DNA of 64,000 nt from Hydrogenobacter hydrogenophilus (GCF_900215655.1 NZ_OBEN01000005.1:1-64000), one strand, 5' to 3'; counted from the first letter of the stretch, positions 1-9,340 are shown. Notes: generated by a model from the letters alone, not told the origin. A program made the numbers and translations.

Positions 1-703
1 CTATGAACTTTACGATCTGTTTGTGTTTTTTGTTTCTCATTCTAATATTATCTCCCCATTGTGGGGAGCTTTTTTGCTATTTTTTAAACAGTCTCACATG
101 GCAGCTCCATTGCTTGCGGAAGCGGTTGGAGGTACTGTTTTTCTTGGATTTATTGCAGCGGTAGCCTTTGCTACCATACTTGCAGTTGTTGCAGGTCTTA
201 CCTTAGCAGGTGCCTCTACATTGTCTCATGACCTTTATGTGAATGTGGTAAGGGGAGGACGCTCTTCAGAAGAAGAAGAAGTGAAGGTTGCTAAGATAGC
301 TACTTTAATACTCGGTGTGCTTGCCATCATTTTGGGTATTCTCTTTAAAGGTCAAAATGTAGCCTTTATGGTAGGACTCGCTTTTGCTATTGCTGCGAGC
401 GCTAACTTTCCACCCTTGGTCATGTCCATATTCTGGAGGAAGTTTACTACTGCGGGTGCGGTCGCCAGTATACTGACTGGTACGTTCTTGGCAGTGATCC
501 TTATAATTCTCAGTCCCACAGTATGGGTTGATGTACTTAAAAATCCTGCACCCATATTCCCTTGGAAGAATCCTGCCCTTGTATCTATGCCTGCATCTTT
601 CCTTATAGGCATAATAGTCTCACTGTTAACTAAGGAAGAAGAGGCTGAAAGAAAGTACGAGGAGGAAAAGGTAAGAACTTACTTAGGTATAGGAGCAGAA
701 TAA
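1..703 (+). CDS. Cation/acetate symporter (SSS family), C-terminal part
   Basis: Integral membrane sodium- or proton-coupled carboxylate carrier of the sodium:solute symporter family. The reading frame is open to the left edge, so the GTG at 23 is only an internal codon and the true start lies outside the window. The visible part has the family signature around LAVVAGLTLAGASTLSHDLY, about four hydrophobic helices, and a charged tail rich in Glu and Lys. This arrangement is typical of ActP-like acetate permeases. The next gene, a cNMP/CBS/DUF294 protein, is a frequent neighbour of such permeases, which supports the assignment. A hairpin terminator follows the stop directly. The substrate is inferred, not proven. 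Confidence 0.8.
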   Translation, partial: YELYDLFVFFVSHSNIISPLWGAFLLFFKQSHMAAPLLAEAVGGTVFLGFIAAVAFATILAVVAGLTLAGASTLSHDLYVNVVRGGRSSEEEEVKVAKIATLILGVLAIILGILFKGQNVAFMVGLAFAIAASANFPPLVMSIFWRKFTTAGAVASILTGTFLAVILIILSPTVWVDVLKNPAPIFPWKNPALVSMPASFLIGIIVSLLTKEEEAERKYEEEKVRTYLGIGAE

Positions 704-710
704 AACAGAG

Positions 711-735
711 GCTCGCCGAAAGGCGAGCTTCTTTT
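711..735 (+). terminator. Intrinsic terminator after the symporter
   Basis: A 7-bp perfect stem GCTCGCC / GGCGAGC with a GAAA tetraloop (711-728) is followed by TTCTTTT. It begins 7 bases after the symporter stop and ends 13 bases before the next start codon. Confidence 0.88.
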
Positions 736-748
736 AACAGAAGATAAA

Positions 749-2638
749 ATGCTTGACCCTGAGAGGTTCTTTAAAGAAACTTATCCCTTTGACAGACTTT
801 CGGAGGAGGATATAAAGCGGCTAAGTTCTAACATAATGGTCAGATACTACTCCAAAGGTGAAACTATATTTGAAGAGGGTAGCTCTCCCCTTGAGTTTTT
901 GTATGTAATAAGAAAAGGAGCGGTAGTTTTAAAAAAAGATAGTGCAGTCGTTGATTATCTTCAGGAAGGTGATAGTTTTGATTACTTATCCCTTTTGGAA
1001 AATGTTCCCCCTTCTTCAAAAGCTGTAGCCATTGAGGACACCATCCTTTTTATGATACACAAAAGAATATTTTTAAGATTTTTGAATGATTACGAAGAAC
1101 TGAGAAACTTTTACACTAAAAAGCTTATTGAGAGAGTTCGTAAAGAAAAGCCTCAATTAAGTACAGGGTTTGATATGTGGATCAACCTACCTATAAGACA
1201 CTTAAAGCTTTCCCCACCACTGTTTGTAGATGGGCAAGAGTCAGTCTACCAAGTGATTCTTAAGATGGTTGAAGAAGACCTTAGCTTTGCATTGGTAATT
1301 GATGAAAATGTAATAGGTATAATAACGGAAAGGGATATTATCAAAAGGGTATTTGCAAAAGATCTTGATCCCAAATATACCAGGGCAAAAGATGTAGCTT
1401 CATTTCCTTTGATATACATACATATGGACGCTTTTCTGTTTGATGCTCTACTTTTGATGACAAGGCACAACATAAGAAGGTTAGGAGTAAAAGATAAGGA
1501 TAAAATAGTAGGAGTACTTGAAGACAAGGACATTATACATCACGAAAGCCAAAACATTCCGTTCCTAGCAAAATACATAAACAAGGCGAAAAGCACAGAA
1601 GAGATAGCTTACGCATACTCTCTTATGTATAAGGCGGTAATAGAATATACAAAACAGGGCACAGACCCAGAGCTTATTGGCAGGTACATATCCGAACTGA
1701 GCGACAGGATCATGCAAAGACTTGTTTTTCTTACTATAAAAGAGATAGGAATGGAACCACCTACAGCCTTTAGCGTGTTGGTGCTCGGAAGCGAAGGAAG
1801 AAGGGAACAAAGCCTGAAAACTGATCAGGACAACGCTTTAGTGTACGAAGATGTACCCATGTTGGACCTTTCGGTAGATGATTACTTTAAAGATTTTTCG
1901 GAGAGATACGCCAAAAACCTTCTTAAGATAGGTTTTCCTCCATGTCCGGGAAAGGTAATGCTTTCAAACCCTGTGTGGAGAAGGAGTTTGAAAGAATGGA
2001 TCGTGCAGATAGACCGTTGGATTGAAAACCCAAAGGGTGAGCATACCATTTATTTGTCCGTTTTCCTTGACCTGAGGACCGTCTTTGGGTCTGAGTGGTT
2101 AGAACAAGAGTTAAGAGATTACATATTCAAAAAGGCGAGCGACAACAAAGTTTTCCTTTCCTTTTTGGCAAGTCAAGTGCTGAGGTTTAGGGTGCCTTTG
2201 GGCTTTTTCAGGGACTTTGTAGTGGAAAAAACGGGTTTTCACAAAGGGGAGTTTGACATAAAGGCACGTGGGATTTTTCCTTTGGTACACGGCGTGCGCG
2301 TTTTGGCTCTTGAACATAGGATAAGTTCTACCAACACTTTTGAAAGACTAAAGGAACTGTCTTCAACAGGTGTAATTTCCGAAAGTTTCGCTAAGGACTT
2401 AGCAGATGCTTATAAATTTCTTATTGCAATCCGCCTGAAATTTCAAGCAGATGAGCTGTCAAAGGGTAGAGAACCTACTAATTATATAAATCCCAGTGCT
2501 CTCTCAAGAGCGGAAAAAACAGTACTGAAGGATGTTTTTCGTATTGTAGAAGAATTTCAGAGGTTCCTTAACAGTAAGTATAAGCTGAGTTATTTTTTAA
2601 CTTGTTATTTCCTCTATTGCCTTTCCCTTTGCTTCTAA
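749..2638 (+). CDS. cNMP-binding / CBS / DUF294 nucleotidyltransferase-like signalling protein
   Basis: Cytoplasmic multidomain protein, 629 residues. A cyclic-nucleotide-binding fold occupies about residues 1-130 (motif FEEGSSPLEFLYVIRKGAVV). Two CBS modules follow at about 150-270. A nucleotidyltransferase-like DUF294 segment has the signature GSEGRREQSLKTDQDNAL near residue 350, and a helical C-terminal domain ends the protein. Proteins of this architecture are commonly encoded beside acetate permeases and are thought to act as sensors or regulators of carbon and energy state; no reaction is established here. The last 14 codons overlap the end of the convergent MFS gene, and the tail (SYFLTCYFLYC) looks unlike the rest, so the C-terminus may be a read-through into neighbouring coding DNA. 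Confidence 0.83.
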   Translation: MLDPERFFKETYPFDRLSEEDIKRLSSNIMVRYYSKGETIFEEGSSPLEFLYVIRKGAVVLKKDSAVVDYLQEGDSFDYLSLLENVPPSSKAVAIEDTILFMIHKRIFLRFLNDYEELRNFYTKKLIERVRKEKPQLSTGFDMWINLPIRHLKLSPPLFVDGQESVYQVILKMVEEDLSFALVIDENVIGIITERDIIKRVFAKDLDPKYTRAKDVASFPLIYIHMDAFLFDALLLMTRHNIRRLGVKDKDKIVGVLEDKDIIHHESQNIPFLAKYINKAKSTEEIAYAYSLMYKAVIEYTKQGTDPELIGRYISELSDRIMQRLVFLTIKEIGMEPPTAFSVLVLGSEGRREQSLKTDQDNALVYEDVPMLDLSVDDYFKDFSERYAKNLLKIGFPPCPGKVMLSNPVWRRSLKEWIVQIDRWIENPKGEHTIYLSVFLDLRTVFGSEWLEQELRDYIFKKASDNKVFLSFLASQVLRFRVPLGFFRDFVVEKTGFHKGEFDIKARGIFPLVHGVRVLALEHRISSTNTFERLKELSSTGVISESFAKDLADAYKFLIAIRLKFQADELSKGREPTNYINPSALSRAEKTVLKDVFRIVEEFQRFLNSKYKLSYFLTCYFLYCLSLCF

Positions 2639-3928
2639 GCCCATTATGGACCAAATTAGGAAAGACACAAAACCAAAAAACCAAAGTATGGATAAGCCTA
2701 TAATACCGTAAGTATAACTTGCAGAAGCTAAGCTAACGAGAACAATAGGCGAAATGGCTCCAGCCAACCTTCCCATCACAGAAATTAGCCCAATGGCATA
2801 AGCTCTAAGATAAGAAGGGTATATCTCTGTAGCGGACACATAAGCCACAGAAGCAAAAGAAAAGGCAAAAAATGAGTAAATAAGATAGGTAAGATCAAAA
2901 TTAAAGCTCAGTAGAAACAGTAATGAAAGGAGAAAGGACATGAAACTAACAAAAGTGCCGGTTATCTTGCGTCCTAAAACATCACTCGCCAAGGCAACCA
3001 GTATGCCACCTATTAGACCACCCACACTTCCCACAAGGAGTATTCTGGGAATGTCTTCAGAGCTCAGATGAAAGCTAACAGGGATGAGAGTGATCATACC
3101 GTAGTATGTGGCAAGTATGGTTATACTCATGGAGGAACTAAAGAGAAAGCGCCATCTGTAGCGTGAAAGGATCAGCTTTGTAGCATCAAGGATACTTCCT
3201 TCAAATATTGGAATAGAGCATGAGTCTTGACTATACCTACCACCTGCCTTCTTTTCAAGCTCTTGGACTATTCTCTCCGCTTGGTCAATTCTACCCTTTG
3301 ATAGGAGCCAACGGGGAGATTCAGGTACTGCAAACCTAACAAAGATAATAAGAAGTGCCAGCGCACCACCCAATAAGAAAGCAAAGCGCCACGCAAAGCT
3401 CTCATCAAAAAGGGAAAGGAGAAAACCTGCACTCAAGGATGCCATTATACTTCCCAAGTTCCAAAGAGATGAGATGATCCCATCCACCTTACCTCTGTGC
3501 CTTGATGGTATAAACTCATCCACTGCAGAGTGTATAGCAGAAAACTCTCCTCCTATCCCAGCACCCGCAAGCACTCTAAAAAAGAAAGCGGTCTCAAAAC
3601 TGTTGGCAAAGCCCGTCAAAAATGTACCAAGAGAATAAAGAAGCAGTGTTATAAGAAATATCTTTTTCCTGCCGTATCTGTCTGCCAGATACCCAAAGAG
3701 AAGGGATCCCAAAATAGCACCCAACAGAAAACCGCTTACCATCAGGGAACTCTGCCAAGGTGCAAAACCAAGAGACAAAGACATGGGCTTTAACACAGCA
3801 CTTACTATGACTATCTCAAAGGCATCAAGCACCCATGTAATACCTAAAGCCAACACAAACACAGTGTGAAATCTGCACCACGGCAGACTATCAAGCCTAC
3901 AAGTCAAATCCGTGTTTATAAATCTCAT
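2597..3928 (-). CDS. MFS transporter, metabolite:H+ or sugar-porter type
   Basis: Inner-membrane secondary transporter of 443 residues with about twelve predicted hydrophobic segments. The family loop motif GYLADRYGRKK lies between helices 2 and 3 and the matching ALASDVLGRKI in the second half. RWLLSKGRIDQAERIVQEL, before the long central loop, is the sugar-porter style PESPRWLL element. No substrate can be read from the sequence; aromatic acids, niacin or small carboxylates are all possible. The gene converges on and overlaps the DUF294 gene by 42 bp and is divergent from the phosphorylase gene with only 20 bp between start codons. Confidence 0.82.
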   Translation of the reverse strand: MRFINTDLTCRLDSLPWCRFHTVFVLALGITWVLDAFEIVIVSAVLKPMSLSLGFAPWQSSLMVSGFLLGAILGSLLFGYLADRYGRKKIFLITLLLYSLGTFLTGFANSFETAFFFRVLAGAGIGGEFSAIHSAVDEFIPSRHRGKVDGIISSLWNLGSIMASLSAGFLLSLFDESFAWRFAFLLGGALALLIIFVRFAVPESPRWLLSKGRIDQAERIVQELEKKAGGRYSQDSCSIPIFEGSILDATKLILSRYRWRFLFSSSMSITILATYYGMITLIPVSFHLSSEDIPRILLVGSVGGLIGGILVALASDVLGRKITGTFVSFMSFLLSLLFLLSFNFDLTYLIYSFFAFSFASVAYVSATEIYPSYLRAYAIGLISVMGRLAGAISPIVLVSLASASYTYGIIGLSILWFFGFVSFLIWSIMGLEAKGKAIEEITS

Positions 3929-3948
3929 GCGTTAAAATATATTCTCAC

Positions 3949-5610
3949 ATGATAGCTTATTTCGTAATGGAAGTAGGCTTAGACGAAAACATACCTACTT
4001 ACAGTGGGGGATTGGGCACGCTTATTGGTGATACGCTTTACTCATTTGCTGACCTTGGCATACCAGCGGTTTGTATAACGCTCCTTTACAAAAAAGGCTA
4101 TGTTTACCAAAAGATAGGTAAAGATGGTAGACAGATAGACCTTGAAGATGAATGGGATTACTCCGAGGTGTTAAAACCTCTTTCCGTTGAGGTGGAATTG
4201 CCTTTAGGTGATAGGAAGCAAAAGCTCAGAGCTTGGGAGTATATGGTAAAGGGAAAGAGAAACATAAAGGTGATATTCCTTGATGGGGACATTGAGAGCA
4301 ACGACCAGATAGTAAGAGAAGCTTTTCAGAGGCTCTATTACAGCGACAGAGAAAAAAGGCTAATACAGGAGATAGTCCTCGGTATAGGAGGCTACAGGGT
4401 ACTCAAAGCGCTTGGGTATGAGATAAGCCTTTACCACATAAACGAAAGCCATTCCGCCTTTCTACTTTTTGAGCTTTTAAAAGACAGCAAGAATGCGGAG
4501 GAGGTCAGAAAAAAAGTAGTCTTTACTACACACACATCTTTGCCAGTTGGTCACGATAGCTTTCCTCTGAACATGGTTAAAGGCTATCTTAAACTTTACG
4601 ATGGTGTTGAGTGGGAAAAGGAAGCCACAGACGGCAACGAGCTTGATCTCTCTCTTCTGAGTGCCAGATATAGCTCTATAGTAAATGCGGTATCTCTCAG
4701 ACACAGGTTTATAACAAAGAGAAGCTACCATTTTAGAGAAGTGGACTACATTACCAATGGCGTTTACCACAAGCGTTGGGTGTGTGAGGAGTTAAAGGAT
4801 ATTTATGACAGATACTTACCCGGCTGGGATGACAACCCTGCACTGCTCAAACAAGCATACGACATACCTTCCATAGAACTTCTCAACGCTCATTTGGAAG
4901 CCAAAGAAAAACTTATCAACTTTATAAACAAAAACTACGATGCAAGTTTTATACCTGAATGTCCTGTGTTGTGTATAGCAAGGAGGATAACCGCTTACAA
5001 AAGAAACAACCTTATTTTAAGAGACATAGAGAGATTAATAAGGATAGCAGAAAGGTTTGGCGGTCTACAGGTGGTCTTTGCAGGAAAAGCTCATCCTGCA
5101 GATGAGGAAGGGAAAGCCATTGTCAAAGATATAAACGACAAAATAAACTACACGAAAAGTAGAACAAAAGATCTTAGAATGGTTTTTATAGAGAATTACG
5201 GCATACATGTAGCAAAGCTCTTAGTTTCTGGTTGTGATGTGTGGCTAAACAATCCCAAAAGACCTTACGAGGCATGTGGAACCAGCGGTATGAAAGCTTC
5301 CATGAACGGAGTTATCAACTTCTCCACTTGGGATGGCTGGTGGCTTGAGGGTGGTATAGAAGGTATAAACGGATGGGGCATAGGACCCAAACCACACTGG
5401 CTTGATATGTCCGAATCTAACGATGAGGAAGATTTAGAAGATATATACGGAAAGCTTCAGCACCTGATACTTCCCCTATACTACAACCATCAGGATGAGT
5501 GGGTTAAAATGATGAAAAACAGTATAGCTACAGTAGGTCCATACTTTAACACCTACAGAATGGTGAGCGAGTACTTTGTTAAGATATACTCTGCAGGACT
5601 TAGGATATGA
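3949..5610 (+). CDS. glgP: Alpha-glucan phosphorylase, copy 1
   Basis: Cytoplasmic GT35 phosphorylase that releases glucose-1-phosphate from glycogen-like glucans. At 553 residues it belongs to the short bacterial/archaeal form, not the 800-residue classical type. Visible family elements are GGLGTLIGDT (substrate loop, about 20-30), NESHSAFLL, TTHTSLPVGHD, RRITAYKRNN and the pyridoxal-phosphate site EACGTSGMKASMNG with Lys at about 449. The start is an ATG with a TATATT box only five bases upstream and no Shine-Dalgarno sequence, so the message may be leaderless. It overlaps copy 2 by ATGA, so the two are co-transcribed. Glucan degradation is inferred from family and from glgB nearby. Confidence 0.9.
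   Translation: MIAYFVMEVGLDENIPTYSGGLGTLIGDTLYSFADLGIPAVCITLLYKKGYVYQKIGKDGRQIDLEDEWDYSEVLKPLSVEVELPLGDRKQKLRAWEYMVKGKRNIKVIFLDGDIESNDQIVREAFQRLYYSDREKRLIQEIVLGIGGYRVLKALGYEISLYHINESHSAFLLFELLKDSKNAEEVRKKVVFTTHTSLPVGHDSFPLNMVKGYLKLYDGVEWEKEATDGNELDLSLLSARYSSIVNAVSLRHRFITKRSYHFREVDYITNGVYHKRWVCEELKDIYDRYLPGWDDNPALLKQAYDIPSIELLNAHLEAKEKLINFINKNYDASFIPECPVLCIARRITAYKRNNLILRDIERLIRIAERFGGLQVVFAGKAHPADEEGKAIVKDINDKINYTKSRTKDLRMVFIENYGIHVAKLLVSGCDVWLNNPKRPYEACGTSGMKASMNGVINFSTWDGWWLEGGIEGINGWGIGPKPHWLDMSESNDEEDLEDIYGKLQHLILPLYYNHQDEWVKMMKNSIATVGPYFNTYRMVSEYFVKIYSAGLRI
5218..5456 (+). repeat. Near-identical tract shared by the two phosphorylase genes, copy A
   Basis: 239 bp that match 6885-7123 with four mismatches by direct reading, including silent positions. 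It covers the cofactor-lysine region and the WDGWWLEG segment. Sequence on either side diverges much more. Confidence 0.9.
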
Positions 5611-7274
5611 TAGCTTACTTTGTAATGGAATTAGGGCTTGAGGACAGGATACCCACATACAGCGGTGGTCTTGGCACCCTAATAGGTGATACCCTCTATT
5701 CCTTTGCTGACCTTGGCATACCAGCGGTCTGTATAACGCTCCTTTACAAAAAAGGCTACACTCTTCAGAAGATAACGCCACACGGGATGCAACTGGACTT
5801 TGATGCTTTTTGGGACTACAAAAAGATACTAAAACCCATAGATGCAGAAGTTGAAGTCTATTTTGGAGAAAGGAAACAAAAGGTTCGAGCGTGGGAGTAC
5901 ACGATAAGAGGTAAGGGGGAAATAAAAGTTATATTTCTTGATGCTGACCTTCCTCAGAACGATCCAGATATAAGAAAGCTCAACGAAAGATTATACTTTG
6001 ACGATGGACTCTACAGACTCAGACAGGAAATACTTTTAGGAATAGGAGGATACAGAGTGCTCAAAGCTCTGGGATACAACATAGGTGTGTATCACCAAAA
6101 CGAAAGTCACTCTGCCCTTCTTGTGGTAGAGCTCCTAAGGGAGTTAAAAGATGTGGAGAAGGTGAGAAACAAATGTGTCTTTACCACACACACGCCCGTT
6201 GAAGCTGGTCACGACAAATTCCCCATAGACATGATAAAAGAAGAGTTAAAAATGTACGATCACATAAACTGGGATGAGGAAGCTATAGATGGCTTTTTAA
6301 ATCTGTCTGCCCTTGCTTTCAAATACTCTTGTAAGGCTAATGCAGTATCTTACAAACACATGTTTGTATCGCAGAGGATATTCCAGGGTATAAATGCTAA
6401 GTGTGAGCTTGACTATGTCACAAACGGTGTATACCACAAAAGGTGGATACATCCAGAGATCAAAGAACTCTTTGACGAGTACATACCCGGCTGGGATGAT
6501 AATCCCATTTTACTGAACCAAGTTTACAGAATACCCTCTGAGCTTATCCTAAAAAAACACAACAAGATAAAGAATGAACTTATAAACTACATAAACAAAA
6601 ACACTGACGCAGGCTTCAGCGACGATGTGCTAACCATAGGAATAGCAAGGAGGATAACCGCTTACAAAAGAAACAACCTTATCCTGAAGGATATTGACAG
6701 ATTGATATACATTGCAGAACACTTTGGAGATGTGCAGATAGTTTTTGCAGGTAAAGCACATCCCAAGGACACCATGGGTAAGGAGATGATCGCCGACATC
6801 ATCTCAAAGATAAAAACAGTAAAAGGGAGAACCAACAAGCTAAAAATAGCCTTCCTTGAAAACTACAGCATAGATATGGCAAAACTCTTAGTTTCTGGTT
6901 GTGATGTATGGCTAAACAATCCCAAAAGACCTTACGAGGCATGTGGAACCAGCGGTATGAAAGCTGCCATGAACGGAGTTATCAACTTCTCCACTTGGGA
7001 TGGATGGTGGCTTGAGGGTGGTATAGAAGGTATAAACGGATGGGGCATAGGACCCAAACCCCACTGGCTTGATATGTCCGAATCTAACGATGAGGAAGAT
7101 TTAGAAGATATATACGGAAAGCTCGCTTATGTGATCCTTCCCATGTATTATACAAACAAGGACGAGTGGGTTCATATGATGGAAAACAGTATAGCTACTG
7201 TAGGTCCATACTTTAACACCCACAGGATGGTGAGTGAGTATATTAGTAAGATATACCAAATAGGATTAAGGTAA
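5607..7274 (+). CDS. glgP: Alpha-glucan phosphorylase, copy 2
   Basis: Paralogue of the preceding gene, 555 residues, same GT35 architecture: GGLGTLIGDT, NESHSALLV, TTHTPVEAGHD, RRITAYKRNN, and the cofactor Lys in EACGTSGMKAAMNG at about 452. The two proteins differ substantially in their middle parts but carry nearly identical DNA in the catalytic segment, which suggests gene conversion (see findings). The start ATG overlaps the stop of copy 1 and its own stop shares one base with the start of the tRNA 2-selenouridine synthase gene, so three genes form one transcription unit. The divergent regions may give the two enzymes different chain-length preferences, or a heteromeric enzyme; this is inference. 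Confidence 0.9.
   Translation: MIAYFVMELGLEDRIPTYSGGLGTLIGDTLYSFADLGIPAVCITLLYKKGYTLQKITPHGMQLDFDAFWDYKKILKPIDAEVEVYFGERKQKVRAWEYTIRGKGEIKVIFLDADLPQNDPDIRKLNERLYFDDGLYRLRQEILLGIGGYRVLKALGYNIGVYHQNESHSALLVVELLRELKDVEKVRNKCVFTTHTPVEAGHDKFPIDMIKEELKMYDHINWDEEAIDGFLNLSALAFKYSCKANAVSYKHMFVSQRIFQGINAKCELDYVTNGVYHKRWIHPEIKELFDEYIPGWDDNPILLNQVYRIPSELILKKHNKIKNELINYINKNTDAGFSDDVLTIGIARRITAYKRNNLILKDIDRLIYIAEHFGDVQIVFAGKAHPKDTMGKEMIADIISKIKTVKGRTNKLKIAFLENYSIDMAKLLVSGCDVWLNNPKRPYEACGTSGMKAAMNGVINFSTWDGWWLEGGIEGINGWGIGPKPHWLDMSESNDEEDLEDIYGKLAYVILPMYYTNKDEWVHMMENSIATVGPYFNTHRMVSEYISKIYQIGLR
6885..7123 (+). repeat. Near-identical tract shared by the two phosphorylase genes, copy B
   Basis: Partner of 5218-5456 at a constant offset of 1667 bp. 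Shorter tracts of the same kind are 4045-4100 with 5703-5758 (one mismatch in 56) and 4975-5015 with 6642-6682 (41 bases identical). Confidence 0.9.
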
Positions 7275-8320
7275 TGGTAGAGATCTCTGCCTGTGAGCTT
7301 ATTAATCTTGATGAGAAGGTAATAGTGGATATAAGGAGTCCCTCCGAGTACGCTCAGTTTCATATACCTGGTGCAATAAACATTCCCCTCTTTGAGGATG
7401 ATGAGAAGTTTCTCATAGGCTACATTTACAGAAAGGAAGGCGTAGAGAAAGCTAAACAGCTGGGATACTCCATAGCCAACAGTAAGCTACAGAAATTGTT
7501 TGAAAGTTTTAGACAGCTCAAAAGGGTTCACAAACATGTAGTGGTTTATTGCTGGCGTGGAGGACTTAGAAGCTTAGAGCTGTGTAAAGCGCTCTCTTCT
7601 GTAGGAATACAAGTAATAAGACTAAGAGGTGGATACAGAGCCTACAGAGAGTTTATCCTTCAGGACATGGAGGAAAGGCTAAAAAGTATAAACTTTATCG
7701 TGCTTACTGGAAAGACGGGTGTGGGGAAAAGTAAAGTGCTAAGGCTCTTAAGGGAAGAAGGTGTACCTGTGATAGACCTTGAGGATCTGGCTCAGGATCG
7801 TGGCTCTGTGTTTGGTAAGGTGGGCAAAAAGACGAGGATCTCTCAAAAAATGTTTGATGCCTTACTTTACGAAAACATAAGAAGTTTAAGCGGACCTTAC
7901 GCTTTTGTGGAAGATGAGAGCAGATGCATAGGAAACATACACATACCTGATGCGCTTTGGAAAAAGAAAGAGGAGGGCGTGTTTGTAGAACTTACCAACA
8001 GCATGGAAAACAGGATAAGGAACATCTTGGAAGAGTATACCCTTGAGGAAGGGTGGGAAGAGGATGTAAGGGTGGCTCTTGGAAAAATAAAAAGGTATCT
8101 GGGGGAAGAAGGTTTTGCTCAGGCATTGTGTATGTTGGAAGAAAGAAGATACGAAGAGTTGGTGAAGTTTCTTATGGAGGCACATTACGATAAGAGATAC
8201 AAGCTTATTAGAAAACCCCTTTATACGGTTGATTGTACAGACTTACAAAAATGTAAAGATGAGCTCTTGAAAATTTTTAATACTCACTCTAAAACTTGTC
8301 TCTCAAGCTCTCCAAAATGA
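7274..8320 (+). CDS. mnmH: tRNA 2-selenouridine synthase
   Basis: Converts 2-thiouridine at the tRNA wobble position to 2-selenouridine using selenophosphate (also called SelU or YbbB). Residues 1-130 form a rhodanese domain with VDIRSPSEYAQFHIPGAINI and the catalytic Cys in VVYCWRGGLRS. A P-loop ATPase-like domain follows with GKTGVGKSKVL near residue 155. Length 348 residues is normal for the family. The ATG shares one base with the stop of the second phosphorylase gene, so it is probably transcribed with them; a functional link to glucan metabolism is not obvious. Its 3' end overlaps the convergent NlpC/P60 gene by 32 bp. Confidence 0.88.
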   Translation: MVEISACELINLDEKVIVDIRSPSEYAQFHIPGAINIPLFEDDEKFLIGYIYRKEGVEKAKQLGYSIANSKLQKLFESFRQLKRVHKHVVVYCWRGGLRSLELCKALSSVGIQVIRLRGGYRAYREFILQDMEERLKSINFIVLTGKTGVGKSKVLRLLREEGVPVIDLEDLAQDRGSVFGKVGKKTRISQKMFDALLYENIRSLSGPYAFVEDESRCIGNIHIPDALWKKKEEGVFVELTNSMENRIRNILEEYTLEEGWEEDVRVALGKIKRYLGEEGFAQALCMLEERRYEELVKFLMEAHYDKRYKLIRKPLYTVDCTDLQKCKDELLKIFNTHSKTCLSSSPK

Positions 8321-8783
8321 TATCCTTTATATCATCTTCTTGGTTTTGTTCCTTTAGGACCCTTCTGGCAAACAAAAACCTCGTTTTCCAATAGGGTTCG
8401 TCTATCCTACTTATTACTATACCCTGCGTGGTAGATGCGTGTATCATCTTGCCATTACCTATGTATATACCTACATGCGAAGGATATGGTGCGTAAGTTC
8501 TAAAAAAGAGAAGGTCTCCGGGCTTTATGTCTTCCCTTTTTACAGGCTTACCGTATTGAGCCTGCTCCCTTGTAGACCTTGGCAGTTCTATTCCGTTTAT
8601 GCGGAAAACCTTCTGAACAAAGGCAGAGCAGTCCATAGCGTAGGAGCTGTCAGACCCAAACCTGTAGCCTCTATCCATAAAGCTAAGAGCGGTAATAAGA
8701 AGGTGATCCTCATCTGGAAGGGCAAAGGAAAAATATGTCCAATAAATGACTCCCAATAAAGTGATCCCTTTTATGCCTACCAT
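8289..8783 (-). CDS. NlpC/P60 family peptidoglycan hydrolase
   Basis: Probable exported cysteine peptidase that cuts peptide stems of peptidoglycan, 164 residues. An N-terminal hydrophobic stretch (IKGITLLGVIYWTYFSFA) looks like a signal peptide. The catalytic Cys is in MDCSAFVQKVF, the His in PSHVGIYIGNGKMIHAS, and PGDLLFF is the usual connecting strand. A strong ribosome-binding site (GGGGGGATGTT) precedes the ATG. It stands alone between convergent mnmH and a small unknown gene, with no accessory SH3 or LysM domain visible. Confidence 0.87.
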   Translation of the reverse strand: MVGIKGITLLGVIYWTYFSFALPDEDHLLITALSFMDRGYRFGSDSSYAMDCSAFVQKVFRINGIELPRSTREQAQYGKPVKREDIKPGDLLFFRTYAPYPSHVGIYIGNGKMIHASTTQGIVISRIDEPYWKTRFLFARRVLKEQNQEDDIKDIILESLRDKF

Positions 8784-8806
8784 AACATCCCCCCTTTATA
8801 AACATT

Positions 8807-9322
8807 TTAAACTCCTCCACCTGCGCTGTAAAACCTGTACTTTAAACCTCTTATCCTCTCCAGATTACTCATAAGGAGGTCCTCTATGTAGGGATTGTGG
8901 GATATAACAAGAACATCAAGTCCAAATCCACCTTCTTCAAGAAATCTTCTTGCGGAAAGCAAAAACTCTCTGAGGACCTCATCGCACTCAACCTCAAAAG
9001 GTGCTCCCAAAAAGTGATGGCTCATACCGAGAAAGCTTCCGGGTTTGACTTTTACCATCAATCTTACTGGATTGAGGGCTTCAAGGAGCTTGTCCTTCAA
9101 ATGGGCAAACTGTAGTCCAAACATGAGCATGGCGTCGGTTATTATATACTTGGAATGTAGGGTCGTAAACTGCCTAAACCCTGTTTCTTTAAAGTCCATC
9201 TTGAGGTTGTCTCTTACGGTTTCTATCCAATGAGGGTGTGGGTTATCTACAAGCCACAGGAGTTTTTCTGGATAAAAGCGCTCTTCCTCCTCTTTCCCCC
9301 AGATCATAATAGCGAGGGGCAT
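8807..9322 (-). CDS. Hypothetical protein, 171 residues
   Basis: I do not recognise this family. The protein is soluble, has no signal peptide or transmembrane segment, and is rich in Leu, His and Phe with a Gly-rich end (YSAGGGV). A conserved-looking central block contains GMSHHFLGAPFEVECDE and near the C-terminus VISHNPYIEDLL. The reading frame is well maintained and codon use resembles that of neighbours, so it is likely to be a real gene. A TATAAA element lies just upstream of the ATG and there is no Shine-Dalgarno sequence; an alternative ATG five codons in (MIWGKEEE) is possible. Confidence 0.65.
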   Translation of the reverse strand: MPLAIMIWGKEEEERFYPEKLLWLVDNPHPHWIETVRDNLKMDFKETGFRQFTTLHSKYIITDAMLMFGLQFAHLKDKLLEALNPVRLMVKVKPGSFLGMSHHFLGAPFEVECDEVLREFLLSARRFLEEGGFGLDVLVISHNPYIEDLLMSNLERIRGLKYRFYSAGGGV

Positions 9323-9340
9323 TCTAATAAATTTATAACA

